Below, in pieces: positions 1-7,725 of a stretch of DNA of 33,773 nucleotides. Origin of the DNA: Sphingomonadales bacterium CG_4_10_14_3_um_filter_58_15 (GTDB taxonomy: Bacteria; Pseudomonadota; Alphaproteobacteria; Sphingomonadales; Sphingomonadaceae); NCBI GenBank assembly GCA_002783865.1, contig PFJE01000093.1, forward strand, positions 13,853 to 47,625. The letters are read 5' to 3'. Within the stretch, counting starts at the first letter, position 1. Every line of letters starts with the position of its first letter. The notes below the pieces were generated by a model. The model ran no database searches. It saw only the letters and a list, made by a program, of their open reading frames with translations, and was not told where the DNA came from. A program made the position numbers and the translations under genes.

Positions 1-1
1 G

Positions 2-367
2 CTGGAACTGGGACTGGCTTTTTCGTCGCTGATCGCGTCGGAGGAAGGGCGTAGCCGTCCGGACGAGCGCCGGGCGATGATGAAACTGGCACAGGAACGC
101 GCCTTTTATCCGGCCGGTCCGAAACGCCAGATGGCGGCGATCATCGATACCGGCAATCTGCGGCCCGTTGCCAACCGGATCAATGTTCCGACCATGGTCA
201 TTCACGGGGCCGATGACCCGCTGATTCCATCCGTCTGCGGTCAGGATATTGCGGCCAATGTCAAAGATGCGCGGTTCGAGCTGGTCGAGGGCATGGGCCA
301 TGATCTGCCGCCGAGCAAATTGCCGGAAATGGTCGATCTGATCGCGGCGCATTGCCAGGCTGCCTAA
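2..367 (+). CDS. Alpha/beta hydrolase, C-terminal part (5' end outside the window)
   Basis: The reading frame is open from the first bases of the window and stops at 365-367, so only about 121 C-terminal residues are visible. They carry two hallmarks of the alpha/beta-hydrolase fold: a strand followed by HGADDPLIP, where the acidic member of the catalytic triad normally sits, and GMGHDLP near the end, where the catalytic histidine sits. The nucleophile elbow (GxSxG) would lie upstream and is not visible. Family members are esterases, lactonases, haloperoxidase-like enzymes and similar; the substrate cannot be told from this fragment. The gene ends 10 bp before the end of the oppositely oriented lipid-kinase gene. 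An internal ATG at 77 is not the start, because coding-like sequence continues upstream of it. Confidence 0.85.
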   Translation: MELGLAFSSLIASEEGRSRPDERRAMMKLAQERAFYPAGPKRQMAAIIDTGNLRPVANRINVPTMVIHGADDPLIPSVCGQDIAANVKDARFELVEGMGHDLPPSKLPEMVDLIAAHCQAA

Positions 368-377
368 ACGCCGCCGA

Positions 378-1286
378 TCATTCCTTCAGCGGCAGGCAAT
401 AGGTGACGGAGCCGCCCGTCATCCTGATTTCGCGCGGTTGCGCCGGAAGCATGTCGCCATCGACCTGAAACGCCGCCAGTCGCGATGGTTCGTCATCGGC
501 TACGATGGTGAGACTACGCGCCGGCAGCGATTGCACGAATGCAAGCCGGGCGGGATCGCGGCCCAGCGCCACCGTTGCCAGAAAGCGAAAAAAATCCCGC
601 CGCCGCGCCCGGCGCAGCGATATCACATGGCATATATCCGAGGCGATGGTGGCGCGCGGTGCCAGCGTCCAGTTGCCGGCATAATGGTGGGCCTTGATCA
701 CATAGAAGGCGGCACTGCTAAGCTGTGTTTTGGCGCCATCCGGGGCCTCTACTTCCAAGGAAAAACGCAGCCTGGGCCAGTCGGCGAGCAGCCGGATCAG
801 GGAGAAGGCATAGGCCGCGCCACCGATCCGCTTCTTTAGCGCCGGACTGTGCCGGGCGACGGCCTGTCCATCCGGACCGGCGCTGATGCAGGCGACAAAG
901 GGTTGATCGTCGCTGGTAATCAGCGGGGCTTCCAGCCGGGCGACCGCCTTTGCCAGAAAGCCCGCCATGACTTCCCGGGCAAATTTTTCCGGTTCAGACG
1001 AATATCCGAGTTCCTTCGCCACGAGATTGACCGTCCCGGCAGGGAATATGCAGAGCGGTTTTACGATCCCGGATCTGACCATAGACGCGACCACCAGTCG
1101 CAAGGCACCGTCGCCGCCAGAGACGCAGACGAGGTCGGCTTCAGGGAAAATCTCGAACCGGCCGTCGTGCTTGGTTGTGCCGACCCGGACCTTGGCCCCG
1201 CATGCCTGGAACGCATGCGACAGAATATCGAGACGAAATTGATCATGGGTGCCGGAGGCTGGATTGTGAATGAGTTCGACAAGCAT
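378..1286 (-). CDS. Diacylglycerol-kinase-fold lipid kinase (YegS/LCB5-like)
   Basis: This 302-residue protein has the DAGK catalytic-domain pattern: an N-terminal NPASG (residues 8-12), the nucleotide-binding loop SGGDGA (56-61, usually GGDGT) and AGTVN (83-87, usually GTAN). A C-terminal beta-sandwich region follows. Such enzymes phosphorylate a hydroxyl on diacylglycerol, sphingoid base, ceramide or a related lipid at the inner membrane. The changes Thr to Ala in GGDGT and Ala to Val in GTAN make it a divergent member. I chose the ATG at 1286 because it directly precedes the conserved LVELIHNPASG start; a longer frame reaching 1499 would overlap the upstream synthetase and has unlike, Arg/Pro-rich sequence. 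It is the last gene of the minus-strand block, 73 bp after the acyl-CoA synthetase. The substrate is unknown; ceramide is possible if the host makes sphingolipids. Confidence 0.78.
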   Translation of the reverse strand: MLVELIHNPASGTHDQFRLDILSHAFQACGAKVRVGTTKHDGRFEIFPEADLVCVSGGDGALRLVVASMVRSGIVKPLCIFPAGTVNLVAKELGYSSEPEKFAREVMAGFLAKAVARLEAPLITSDDQPFVACISAGPDGQAVARHSPALKKRIGGAAYAFSLIRLLADWPRLRFSLEVEAPDGAKTQLSSAAFYVIKAHHYAGNWTLAPRATIASDICHVISLRRARRRDFFRFLATVALGRDPARLAFVQSLPARSLTIVADDEPSRLAAFQVDGDMLPAQPREIRMTGGSVTYCLPLKE

Positions 1287-1359
1287 CGCGCGTCCATGGC
1301 GGGGTTGTGGACCGTCCGTCAATGGTTGACCATACGGTCCCTGTCCCCCCGTGCGCGCC

Positions 1360-3000
1360 CTAAGCCGGCACCTGCAGACGCTCCAGCGCGATTTCCCTGG
1401 CCGCCTTGTAGCCGGCCTTGCCATTGGCGGCGCGCGGCACCTCGTCGACCAGAATGAAAGCGCGAGGGGCCTTGTAGGCGGCAAGCCTGGTACGGACATG
1501 CTCGGCCAGCGCCGCTTCGTCGAACCGGGAACCGTCCGCCATCGACAGGACCGCGGTCACCTTTTGGCCAAAGCGGTCGTCGGGCAGGCCGACGACCAGA
1601 CAGTCGTAGACCGATTCATGCGTCTTGAGCGCTTCTTCCACTTCCTCCGGGAAGATTTTTTCGCCGCCGCTGTTGATGCAGGCGGAGCCGCGGCCCAGCA
1701 AGGTAATCGAGCCATCGGCTTCCACCGTCGCAAAGTCGCCCGGAATCGAATAGCGGACACCGTCGAAGGTCTTGAAGGTCGCGGCGCTCTTCGCTTCATC
1801 CTTGTAATAGCCGAGCGGCACCATCCCGCCGTTGCAGATCAGGCCCATTTCGCCGGAGCCGGGTGCGACCGGTTTGCCATCCTCGGTCAGCACCCTCGTG
1901 GTTGGATTCAGTTCGAATTTGGCGGTCTGGTCATCCCCGATATTTTCCACCGTGGTGATCGCGGTGCCCATGCTGCCCTCGGTCGAGCCCATACTGTCGA
2001 CGATCGCCATGTGCGGCAGATGGGCCAGCAGGCCGCGCTTCACTTCGGTAGACCACATGACACCCGACGAACCCATCATCAAAAGCGATGATAAATCATA
2101 GACTTGACCTGCGGCCTTGGCGTCATCCAGCGCGGCGAGCATTGGCTTGGCAAAAACATCGCCGACGATGGTGATATCTGTGGCTTTTTCGTCCTCGGCC
2201 AACTGCCAGAGCGCGGCAGGATCGAAATGGCTGTTGTTGAACAAGATCACGCAACCGCCGAGGCTGTGCGGAATCATTGCACCAATCCACATGCCGGTGC
2301 CGTGCATCAAAGGACAGGCGGGAATGGCGCGTGAAACCGCGCCAGCGTCGTGTAGCTGCTGGACGAGCGGACCAAATTCCGCGGCATCGGTTGGCGGTTG
2401 CAACGCCCGCATTTCAAAACCCTTGGCGAGCAACCGGCTGGCAAAGGTCTTGTGATCATACATCACGCCCTTGGGCATCCCGGTGGTGCCGCCGGTGTAG
2501 AGCATATAAAGATCGTCATCCGATCGTTCGATCACCGGCATCGGGTCTGCGCTTTGCAGCGCGAGCTCGTAAGAAACGGCACCGTCGAGATGCTCGCCCG
2601 ATCCGTCGTCGATCTCGAGGAAGAGTTTGACCTGATCCAGCTGGTCGCGGATCGCGGCGACACGCGGGGCGAACTGGGCCTGAAATACCAGCGCCTCGCT
2701 GTCGCTGTTGTTGATAACATGAGTCAGTTCCGCTTCAAGATAGCGATAATTGATATTAACCGGGCAAATCCGCGCTTTGAAAGCGCCAAACTGGGTTTCC
2801 ATATATTCCGCAGAATTATAGGCATAGATAGAGAGTTTTGCGCCGGGCTGAAGACCGTGATCGGTCAGCACCTGGGCGACCCGCGCCGCGCGATTTTCAT
2901 ATTCCGCCCAGCTATAGCGTTTGTCGCCGTCGACGATCGCCGGCTTGTCGGGAATCGCTGCGGCGATATTTTCCCAGATATCGGCCATTTGCCAGGTCAT
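1360..3000 (-). CDS. Acyl-CoA synthetase (AMP-binding, FadD19-like)
   Basis: This 546-residue ANL-superfamily ligase activates a carboxylic acid to its CoA thioester through an acyl-adenylate. Visible motifs are the P-loop YTGGTTGMPKG (168-178), DSMGSTEG in the middle (A5-like), the hinge/A8 block GRGSACINSGGEKIFPEEVE, and the late NGK lysine (K528) that normally catalyses adenylation. The overall wording resembles mycobacterial FadD19/FadD17-type ligases, some of which act on steroid side chains or branched acids; this is a memory-based comparison. The ATG at 3000 has a strong ribosome-binding site (AAGGAGAG, 6 bp upstream). It follows the CoA-transferase gene by 87 bp and precedes the lipid kinase by 73 bp, so it probably shares their transcript. 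It likely feeds the carboxylase/hydratase route encoded upstream. Confidence 0.9.
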   Translation of the reverse strand: MTWQMADIWENIAAAIPDKPAIVDGDKRYSWAEYENRAARVAQVLTDHGLQPGAKLSIYAYNSAEYMETQFGAFKARICPVNINYRYLEAELTHVINNSDSEALVFQAQFAPRVAAIRDQLDQVKLFLEIDDGSGEHLDGAVSYELALQSADPMPVIERSDDDLYMLYTGGTTGMPKGVMYDHKTFASRLLAKGFEMRALQPPTDAAEFGPLVQQLHDAGAVSRAIPACPLMHGTGMWIGAMIPHSLGGCVILFNNSHFDPAALWQLAEDEKATDITIVGDVFAKPMLAALDDAKAAGQVYDLSSLLMMGSSGVMWSTEVKRGLLAHLPHMAIVDSMGSTEGSMGTAITTVENIGDDQTAKFELNPTTRVLTEDGKPVAPGSGEMGLICNGGMVPLGYYKDEAKSAATFKTFDGVRYSIPGDFATVEADGSITLLGRGSACINSGGEKIFPEEVEEALKTHESVYDCLVVGLPDDRFGQKVTAVLSMADGSRFDEAALAEHVRTRLAAYKAPRAFILVDEVPRAANGKAGYKAAREIALERLQVPA

Positions 3001-3087
3001 GCGAATCTCTCCTTACTTTTCTGAGAGAATAGCCGGATCGCAGATTTACGCAACCAGATGGCGAAGCGCCGAATCGATTGAAACAAT

Positions 3088-4245
3088 CTATGGTCGCTGC
3101 TGGGCCGCGAGTTCAGCCCGGATATCCGCGCTATGCTCGCCCAGTGCTGGACTGGGACCGACCGGGGCGAGCTTGGTGCCGCCAAAACGGGCAGGGGCCG
3201 TGACATGCTGGACCGGGCCGAGCAGCGGATGGTCAGTCTGTTCGAATATACCCATCGCCAGTGCCTGTTGATTGGCAGGCAAATCCTCCAGCGAAAGGCA
3301 GGCCGCTGCCGGGACATCATGGACCGCGAGGCCGGCGACCATTTCGGCGCTGGTCAGATTCGGTTTTTCGCCAGCTATGATCGACGCGAGTTCCGCCATA
3401 TGGATGCTGCGATTGGCCATGCCTTTATATTTCTCTTCGGTTTTCAGGTCGGCGCGGCCGACAATATCGAACACCGCGTCCCAATGCGCATCGGTCATCG
3501 CGGCATAGGCAATCGCGCCGTCCGTCGATCGCAACGGCAGTTGGTAATAATCCGCGAACGGCGCACCATGCGCGACATCTTCGCCCTGCAGTGTAAGGTG
3601 CATGCCGCCGTCGGGCCAGAGAAAGGCGATGCAGCTTTCCAGCATCGACAGATCGATATGCTGGCCTTTGCCGGTGCGTTCGCGGGCAAACAGGGAAGCG
3701 GTGATCGCCTGCGCCGCGGTATAGGCGGTGAGCTTGTCGCAGATCAGGGTTTTGACATAGGCAAAGCCGGCCGGATGCCCCTGCAGGGTCATCAACCCCG
3801 ACATCGCCTGCATCACATGGTCATAGGCCGGGCGGTTCGATAGCGGGCCTTCATGACCAAAGCCGGTGATCGCACAGTAAATCAGTTCCGGCTTTTCCTG
3901 GCGCAGGGTGGCGCTACCCAGGCCCAGCCGGTCCATCACGCCCGGCCGGTAATTGTGGATCACCACGTCTGCCTGCAGGCACAGCTGCCGGGCAGAGGCG
4001 ACATCATCGGGCGACTTGAGATCGAGGGTGATTGAGCGTTTGGCCTGATTGCAATTGTGAAACAGGCCGGAGATTCCGGCTTTCTGACTGCCGAGCCAAC
4101 GCATCGGATCGCCAATGCCGGGCGGCTCGACCTTGATCACATCCGCCCCTTGCTGGGCAAACATCATCGTCGCCAGCGAAGCGGTGATCATGGTGGAAAA
4201 TTCGACGACCCTGATCCCGGCCAAAGGTTGCGTTGTTTCTGTCAT
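3088..4245 (-). CDS. Class III CoA-transferase (CaiB/BaiF family)
   Basis: This 385-residue protein begins with the family's typical GIRVVEFSTMI segment. It continues with ADVIKVEPPGIGDPMR (34-49), NCNQAKRSITLDLK, ITGFGHEGP (127-134) and YDHVMQAMSG (141-150). The acidic residue that forms the covalent intermediate in formyl-CoA transferase corresponds to D170 in the segment ICDK. RTGKGQHIDLSMLES follows, as in family members. Relatives either move CoA between carboxylic acids or epimerise 2-methylacyl-CoAs (alpha-methylacyl-CoA racemase); the sequence alone does not separate these roles. In an operon with an acyl-CoA synthetase and a carboxylase, a racemase or a CoA-recycling role is equally reasonable. 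Spacing is 87 bp to the downstream synthetase and 92 bp to the upstream flavoprotein gene. Confidence 0.88.
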   Translation of the reverse strand: MTETTQPLAGIRVVEFSTMITASLATMMFAQQGADVIKVEPPGIGDPMRWLGSQKAGISGLFHNCNQAKRSITLDLKSPDDVASARQLCLQADVVIHNYRPGVMDRLGLGSATLRQEKPELIYCAITGFGHEGPLSNRPAYDHVMQAMSGLMTLQGHPAGFAYVKTLICDKLTAYTAAQAITASLFARERTGKGQHIDLSMLESCIAFLWPDGGMHLTLQGEDVAHGAPFADYYQLPLRSTDGAIAYAAMTDAHWDAVFDIVGRADLKTEEKYKGMANRSIHMAELASIIAGEKPNLTSAEMVAGLAVHDVPAAACLSLEDLPANQQALAMGIFEQTDHPLLGPVQHVTAPARFGGTKLAPVGPSPALGEHSADIRAELAAQQRP

Positions 4246-4309
4246 CCGATCCTCAATCCCGGCTCCGTCTCTGCAGAGCGTACCCGACCATATGGCGCAA
4301 TCAAAAGCG

Positions 4310-4325
4310 CGACAAGCTCAGGATG
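4310..4325. repeat. Single-arm remnant of the TTCGACAGGCTCAG repeat
   Basis: CGACAAGCTCAGGATG in the gap between the CoA-transferase and the flavoprotein gene matches one arm of the palindromic repeats at 5509-5618, 7637-7705 and 32243-32324. No opposite arm is visible nearby, so it may be a decayed copy or chance. Confidence 0.35.
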
Positions 4326-4337
4326 GATAGGGGATCA

Positions 4338-5492
4338 TCATTCGTCGAGGTTGGCAGCCAGTCTTTCATAGGCGGTGAGGAAATCTTCCTTGAAACCCTG
4401 CACCACCTGACCTGCGGTCATCTGTTCGTTCATCAGGCCAACGCCCTGTCCGACCCAATAAGTGGCGAGATCCTTGGCGCCCTGATTGTCGCCCTGGCTG
4501 AGCTTGTCGAGTATCCGCAAGGGCGGCTCGGCGACCAGCGACTGCAACGGCATCGGCAGCGGAGACGGGGCATCGGCGGCCTCCCACGCATCGGTCCAGG
4601 GCGATCGCAACTGCCGCGATGGTTTGCCGGTGCGCGACCGCGCCCGCACCGTGTCGCGCGACGTGGCGGCGAGCATTTTTTCTTTCACCACCGGATTGGT
4701 TTCCGCCTCGACCGTGGTCAGCCACACCGACCCGCACCACACTCCGCTTGCACCCATAGCCATCGCTGCGGCCATCTGCGCACCGGTGGCGATGCCGCCA
4801 GCGGCGAGTACCGGCGTATCATCGCCTATCTGCGCCAGCGCGTTACAGACTTCCGGGATCAACACCATGGTGGATATATCGCCGGTGTGGCCGCCGGCTT
4901 CGCCGCCGACGGCAATAATGATATCGACACCGGCTGCGACCTGACTCATCGCATGCTCTCTGGTCCCGACCAGCGCCGCGACGGGAACGCCGTGCTTCTG
5001 GCCCATTTCCAGCATCACCTGCGGCGGAATACCCAGAGCGTTGGCAATCAGCTTTATCGGATGGCGGAAGGCGACTTCCAGTATTGCCGCTGCTGTGCCG
5101 CCGCGCAGATTGTCGGTGAAAGCGACCTGCCGTTCGCGCTCTTCCTCGATGTCTTGCGCGACTCGTTCGGCATTGACGCCATGGCGCTGCATTATGTCAT
5201 TGGTAAATTGCTTCATTTCGTCCGGAATAGACGCGAGTACGCTGTCGTGATCGATTTGCTCGCCCTTGCCCTCGACCTTGTTCGGGACGATGATATCCAG
5301 CCCATAGGGCTTGCCATCGACATGGGCGTCGATCCAGCTGAGTTCCTCTTCGAGCATCGCCGGTGAGCAATTGACTCCGCCGAACACGCCCATGCCGCCG
5401 GCCCGGGAGACAGCGGCCACGACATCGCGGCAATGGGAGAAGGCAACGAGCGGAAATTCGATGCCCAGTATCTCGCAGATCTTGTTGTTCAT
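4338..5492 (-). CDS. Nitronate monooxygenase-like FMN protein (2-nitropropane dioxygenase family)
   Basis: This 384-residue TIM-barrel flavoprotein shows the family's early EFPLVAF segment, the glycine-rich phosphate/FMN segments AVGGEAGGHTG (from about 194; GGEAGGH at 196-202) and AAGGIATG (230-237), and the following GASGVWCGS. The histidine of AGGH is the usual active-site residue. Known members oxidise nitronates, but many relatives in catabolic operons act as reductases or have unknown substrates. A charged stretch at about 71-130, rich in Glu, Lys and Asp, looks like an insertion compared with the roughly 320-355 residues usual for the family. The start is the ATG at 5492, which has an excellent ribosome-binding site (AGGAGG); a longer frame to 5573 only reads through the palindromic repeat. 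It lies between carboxylase alpha (132 bp) and the CoA-transferase (92 bp), so a role in the same pathway is inferred. Confidence 0.85.
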   Translation of the reverse strand: MNNKICEILGIEFPLVAFSHCRDVVAAVSRAGGMGVFGGVNCSPAMLEEELSWIDAHVDGKPYGLDIIVPNKVEGKGEQIDHDSVLASIPDEMKQFTNDIMQRHGVNAERVAQDIEEERERQVAFTDNLRGGTAAAILEVAFRHPIKLIANALGIPPQVMLEMGQKHGVPVAALVGTREHAMSQVAAGVDIIIAVGGEAGGHTGDISTMVLIPEVCNALAQIGDDTPVLAAGGIATGAQMAAAMAMGASGVWCGSVWLTTVEAETNPVVKEKMLAATSRDTVRARSRTGKPSRQLRSPWTDAWEAADAPSPLPMPLQSLVAEPPLRILDKLSQGDNQGAKDLATYWVGQGVGLMNEQMTAGQVVQGFKEDFLTAYERLAANLDE

Positions 5493-5508
5493 GTTATCCC
5501 TCCTCCTG

Positions 5509-5618
5509 CCGTTAGCCCTGAGCCTGTCGAAGGGCGCCCGGCGACGAGAGGCGTGGTTCGACAGGCTCACCACTAACGGTATCCCTCTGACATCCTTTGG
5601 TAGGCTCAGGGCTAACGG
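5509..5618. repeat. Palindromic repeat A1 (TTCGACAGGCTCAG family, one left and two right arms)
   Basis: The arm CCGTTAGCCCTGAGCCTGTC starts at 5509 and runs to 5535. It is complementary to GGTTCGACAGGCTCACCACT (starting 5555) and again to a second, shorter arm ending in GGCTCAGGGCTAACGG at 5618. The element fills nearly the whole gap between the carboxylase alpha and the flavoprotein gene and could form strong alternative hairpins in their transcript. Translated, it yields FDRLRANG-like peptides. Confidence 0.85.
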
Positions 5619-5624
5619 TATCGA

Positions 5625-7619
5625 TCAAGCTTCTTCCTCTTCCTCATCTGCGACAATCTCCAGGATCAGATCATCGGCCGCAATCTGTTTGCCTGCGGTT
5701 GCCGCAATGGTCTCGACCGTCCCGTCGATTTCCGCGAGTATTTCATGCTGCATCTTCATCGCCTCGAGCACCGCCAGCTTGTCACCCCTGGCAACCCGAG
5801 CGCCAGTCTCGACCAGTATCTCGAGCAACAGTCCGTGCATCGGTGCGACCACGGTACCGCCGCCGCCAGCATCTTCCATCGCGCTGAAACCGGTCAGATC
5901 GGTGACGGTCAGAGACCGGTCGGGCAGCGCGAGATAAAGCGTGCGATGATCGTCGTAATAGATCGCCCGGATGGTCCGCCCGTCGACGCGCAATTTCGCG
6001 TGGCTCGCAGTCAGGGCCATCAGGACAATTTCAGCATTGTCTTCGCCAGCACTGACCCGATAATGGCCGGGTTTGTTGACATGGACATGGATGGTCTGGG
6101 CATCCTCGCCGTCGGCATATTGCGCCACCGTCTCCAGCGCGCCGGTGTTCGACCAGTCGAGCATCTCCGGATTGACGTTGAGCGCCAGCCGGTGCGCCGC
6201 CTGCTGCCGCAGCTTGTGATGGATCACCGCAGCGATCGCATAGGACGCGAAGTCATGGTCTCCGAGATCGACTCCGTCATCGCCATAATTTTCGCCGATA
6301 AAGGCCGTGGTCGCCTCACCCTTGATGAAGTCCGGCTTGTCCAGCGCATCGATCAGGAAGTCGCGATTGGTTTTCGGACCGAACAGGGCGGTTTCGGACA
6401 GGGCCTTGATCATCCGCCGCCGGGCTTCGTCACGAGTAGCGCCGTGGGTGATGATCTTGGCGACCATCGAATCGTAAAAGGGTGAAACTTCCCCGCCGCT
6501 CTGGATCCCGCTATCGACCCGTGCGAGGCCGGACGGCCTCCACAAGTGGACCGGACCGGTGCTGGGCAGAAAATCATCCGCCGGATCCTCGGCATAGAGC
6601 CGGACTTCCATCGCATGCCCGGTGAGCGTGATGTCCGCTTGCTCAAGACCCAATAAGTCGCCTGACGCAACTTTCAGCTGCAGGGCGACCAGATCTAGTC
6701 CGGTGATCTCCTCGGTCACCGGATGCTCGACCTGCAGGCGGGTGTTCATTTCGAGAAAATAGAAAGCCCCCGACTGGTCGAGCAGAAATTCGACCGTGCC
6801 GGCCCCGACATAATCAACGGCCTTCGCCGCTTCGACCGCAGCAGCGCCCATCTGCTCGCGCAATTCTGGCGTCATGACAGGGCATGGCGCTTCCTCGATC
6901 ACCTTCTGGTGCCGCCGCTGCACCGAACAGTCGCGCTCGCCGAGATGAATGGTGTTTCCCTGGCTGTCGGCAAAGACCTGGATCTCGACATGGCGCGGCT
7001 TGATAATCGCCTTTTCGAGAATCAGCTCGCCATTGCCAAAGGCATTTTCTGCTTCGGACCGGGCCAGCTTGATCGCATTGGCGACGCCCTCAAGATCATG
7101 GACCAGCCGCATCCCCCGACCGCCGCCACCAGCTGCCGCCTTGACCATCAGCGGCACACCGATTTTCTTGGCTTCTGCGATCAGCACCTCGTCCGCCTGA
7201 TCATCGCCCTGATAGCCGGGGACGCAAGGCACACCGGCGGCAATCATCGCGCGTTTCGAGCGGGCCTTGTCGCCCATCACGTCGATCGCCTTCTCCGGAG
7301 GGCCGACAAAGATGATATCTGCCTCGGCACAGGCCTTCGAAAAGGCGGCGTTTTCAGAGAGAAAACCATAGCCCGGGTGAATCGCGTCAGCGCCGGTGTC
7401 CTTTGCGGCCTGAATGATCTTGTCGATCAGCAAATAGGATTCGTTGACCGGGGCGGGGCCAATGCGCACCGCATCATCCGCCATTTTGACATGCGGAGCT
7501 TCTGCATCGGCGTCGGAATAGACTGCGACTGTCTGCATGCCGAGCGCTCTAGCCGTGCGCATCACCCGGCAGGCGATTTCGCCGCGATTGGCAACAAGCA
7601 GTGTGTTGATTCTTGTCAT
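5625..7619 (-). CDS. Acyl-CoA carboxylase alpha subunit (biotin carboxylase + biotin carrier)
   Basis: This 664-residue protein has an N-terminal biotin-carboxylase domain starting NTLLVANRGEIACRVMRTA, with HPGYGFLSEN (81-90), the ATP-grasp glycine loop AAGGGGRGMR (162-171) and the EMNTRLQVEHPVTE catalytic segment. A C-terminal biotinyl-carrier domain carries the site EAMKM, with biotin expected on K622. It ends in an acidic tail (DEEEEEA). It carboxylates its own biotin with ATP and bicarbonate; the beta subunit then transfers CO2 to an acyl-CoA. The architecture fits methylcrotonyl-, geranyl- and propionyl-CoA carboxylases equally. The beta subunit and a methylglutaconyl-type hydratase upstream point to a 3-methyl-enoyl-CoA substrate. 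The ATG at 7619 has GAGAG about 9 bp upstream. Confidence 0.95.
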   Translation of the reverse strand: MTRINTLLVANRGEIACRVMRTARALGMQTVAVYSDADAEAPHVKMADDAVRIGPAPVNESYLLIDKIIQAAKDTGADAIHPGYGFLSENAAFSKACAEADIIFVGPPEKAIDVMGDKARSKRAMIAAGVPCVPGYQGDDQADEVLIAEAKKIGVPLMVKAAAGGGGRGMRLVHDLEGVANAIKLARSEAENAFGNGELILEKAIIKPRHVEIQVFADSQGNTIHLGERDCSVQRRHQKVIEEAPCPVMTPELREQMGAAAVEAAKAVDYVGAGTVEFLLDQSGAFYFLEMNTRLQVEHPVTEEITGLDLVALQLKVASGDLLGLEQADITLTGHAMEVRLYAEDPADDFLPSTGPVHLWRPSGLARVDSGIQSGGEVSPFYDSMVAKIITHGATRDEARRRMIKALSETALFGPKTNRDFLIDALDKPDFIKGEATTAFIGENYGDDGVDLGDHDFASYAIAAVIHHKLRQQAAHRLALNVNPEMLDWSNTGALETVAQYADGEDAQTIHVHVNKPGHYRVSAGEDNAEIVLMALTASHAKLRVDGRTIRAIYYDDHRTLYLALPDRSLTVTDLTGFSAMEDAGGGGTVVAPMHGLLLEILVETGARVARGDKLAVLEAMKMQHEILAEIDGTVETIAATAGKQIAADDLILEIVADEEEEEA

Positions 7620-7636
7620 ATGATCAGTCTCTCATG

Positions 7637-7705
7637 CCGTTCGTCCTGAGCTTGTCGAAGGACAGATGGTGCAAGTTCATGCTTCGACAGGCTCAGCACG
7701 AACGG
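7637..7705. repeat. Palindromic repeat A2 (TTCGACAGGCTCAG family)
   Basis: The left arm CCGTTCGTCCTGAGCTTGTC (from 7637) is complementary, with few mismatches, to the right arm CTTCGACAGGCTCAGCACGA (from 7682), with about 25 bp between the arms. The element occupies most of the 106-bp gap between the hydratase stop and the carboxylase alpha start. It is one of three complete copies in the window. Confidence 0.88.
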
Positions 7706-7725
7706 GCAAAATAGGGTCAAAATTC

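Noticed and set aside
438-839. Long plus-strand open frames opposite the lipid kinase and many other genes (e.g. 438-839, 849-1457, 8684-10357, 12727-14586, 27945-29297)
   Set aside because: They mirror high-GC coding sequence on the other strand, show no family motifs, lack ribosome-binding sites and overlap well-supported genes over their whole length.
3076-3088. GATTG-AAA-CAATC dyad at the end of the CoA-transferase gene
   Set aside because: A 5-bp dyad overlapping a stop codon with no promoter context is expected by chance.
4338-5492. Assignment of the flavoprotein as IpdC of steroid degradation
   Set aside because: Both belong to the nitronate-monooxygenase superfamily, but the segments I can recall do not match and ours has an extra charged region; no other steroid ring-degradation gene is present.
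5509-5618. CRISPR-like or insertion-sequence ends
   Set aside because: The repeats are inverted rather than regularly spaced direct repeats, there are no spacers of constant length, and no transposase or cas gene is nearby.
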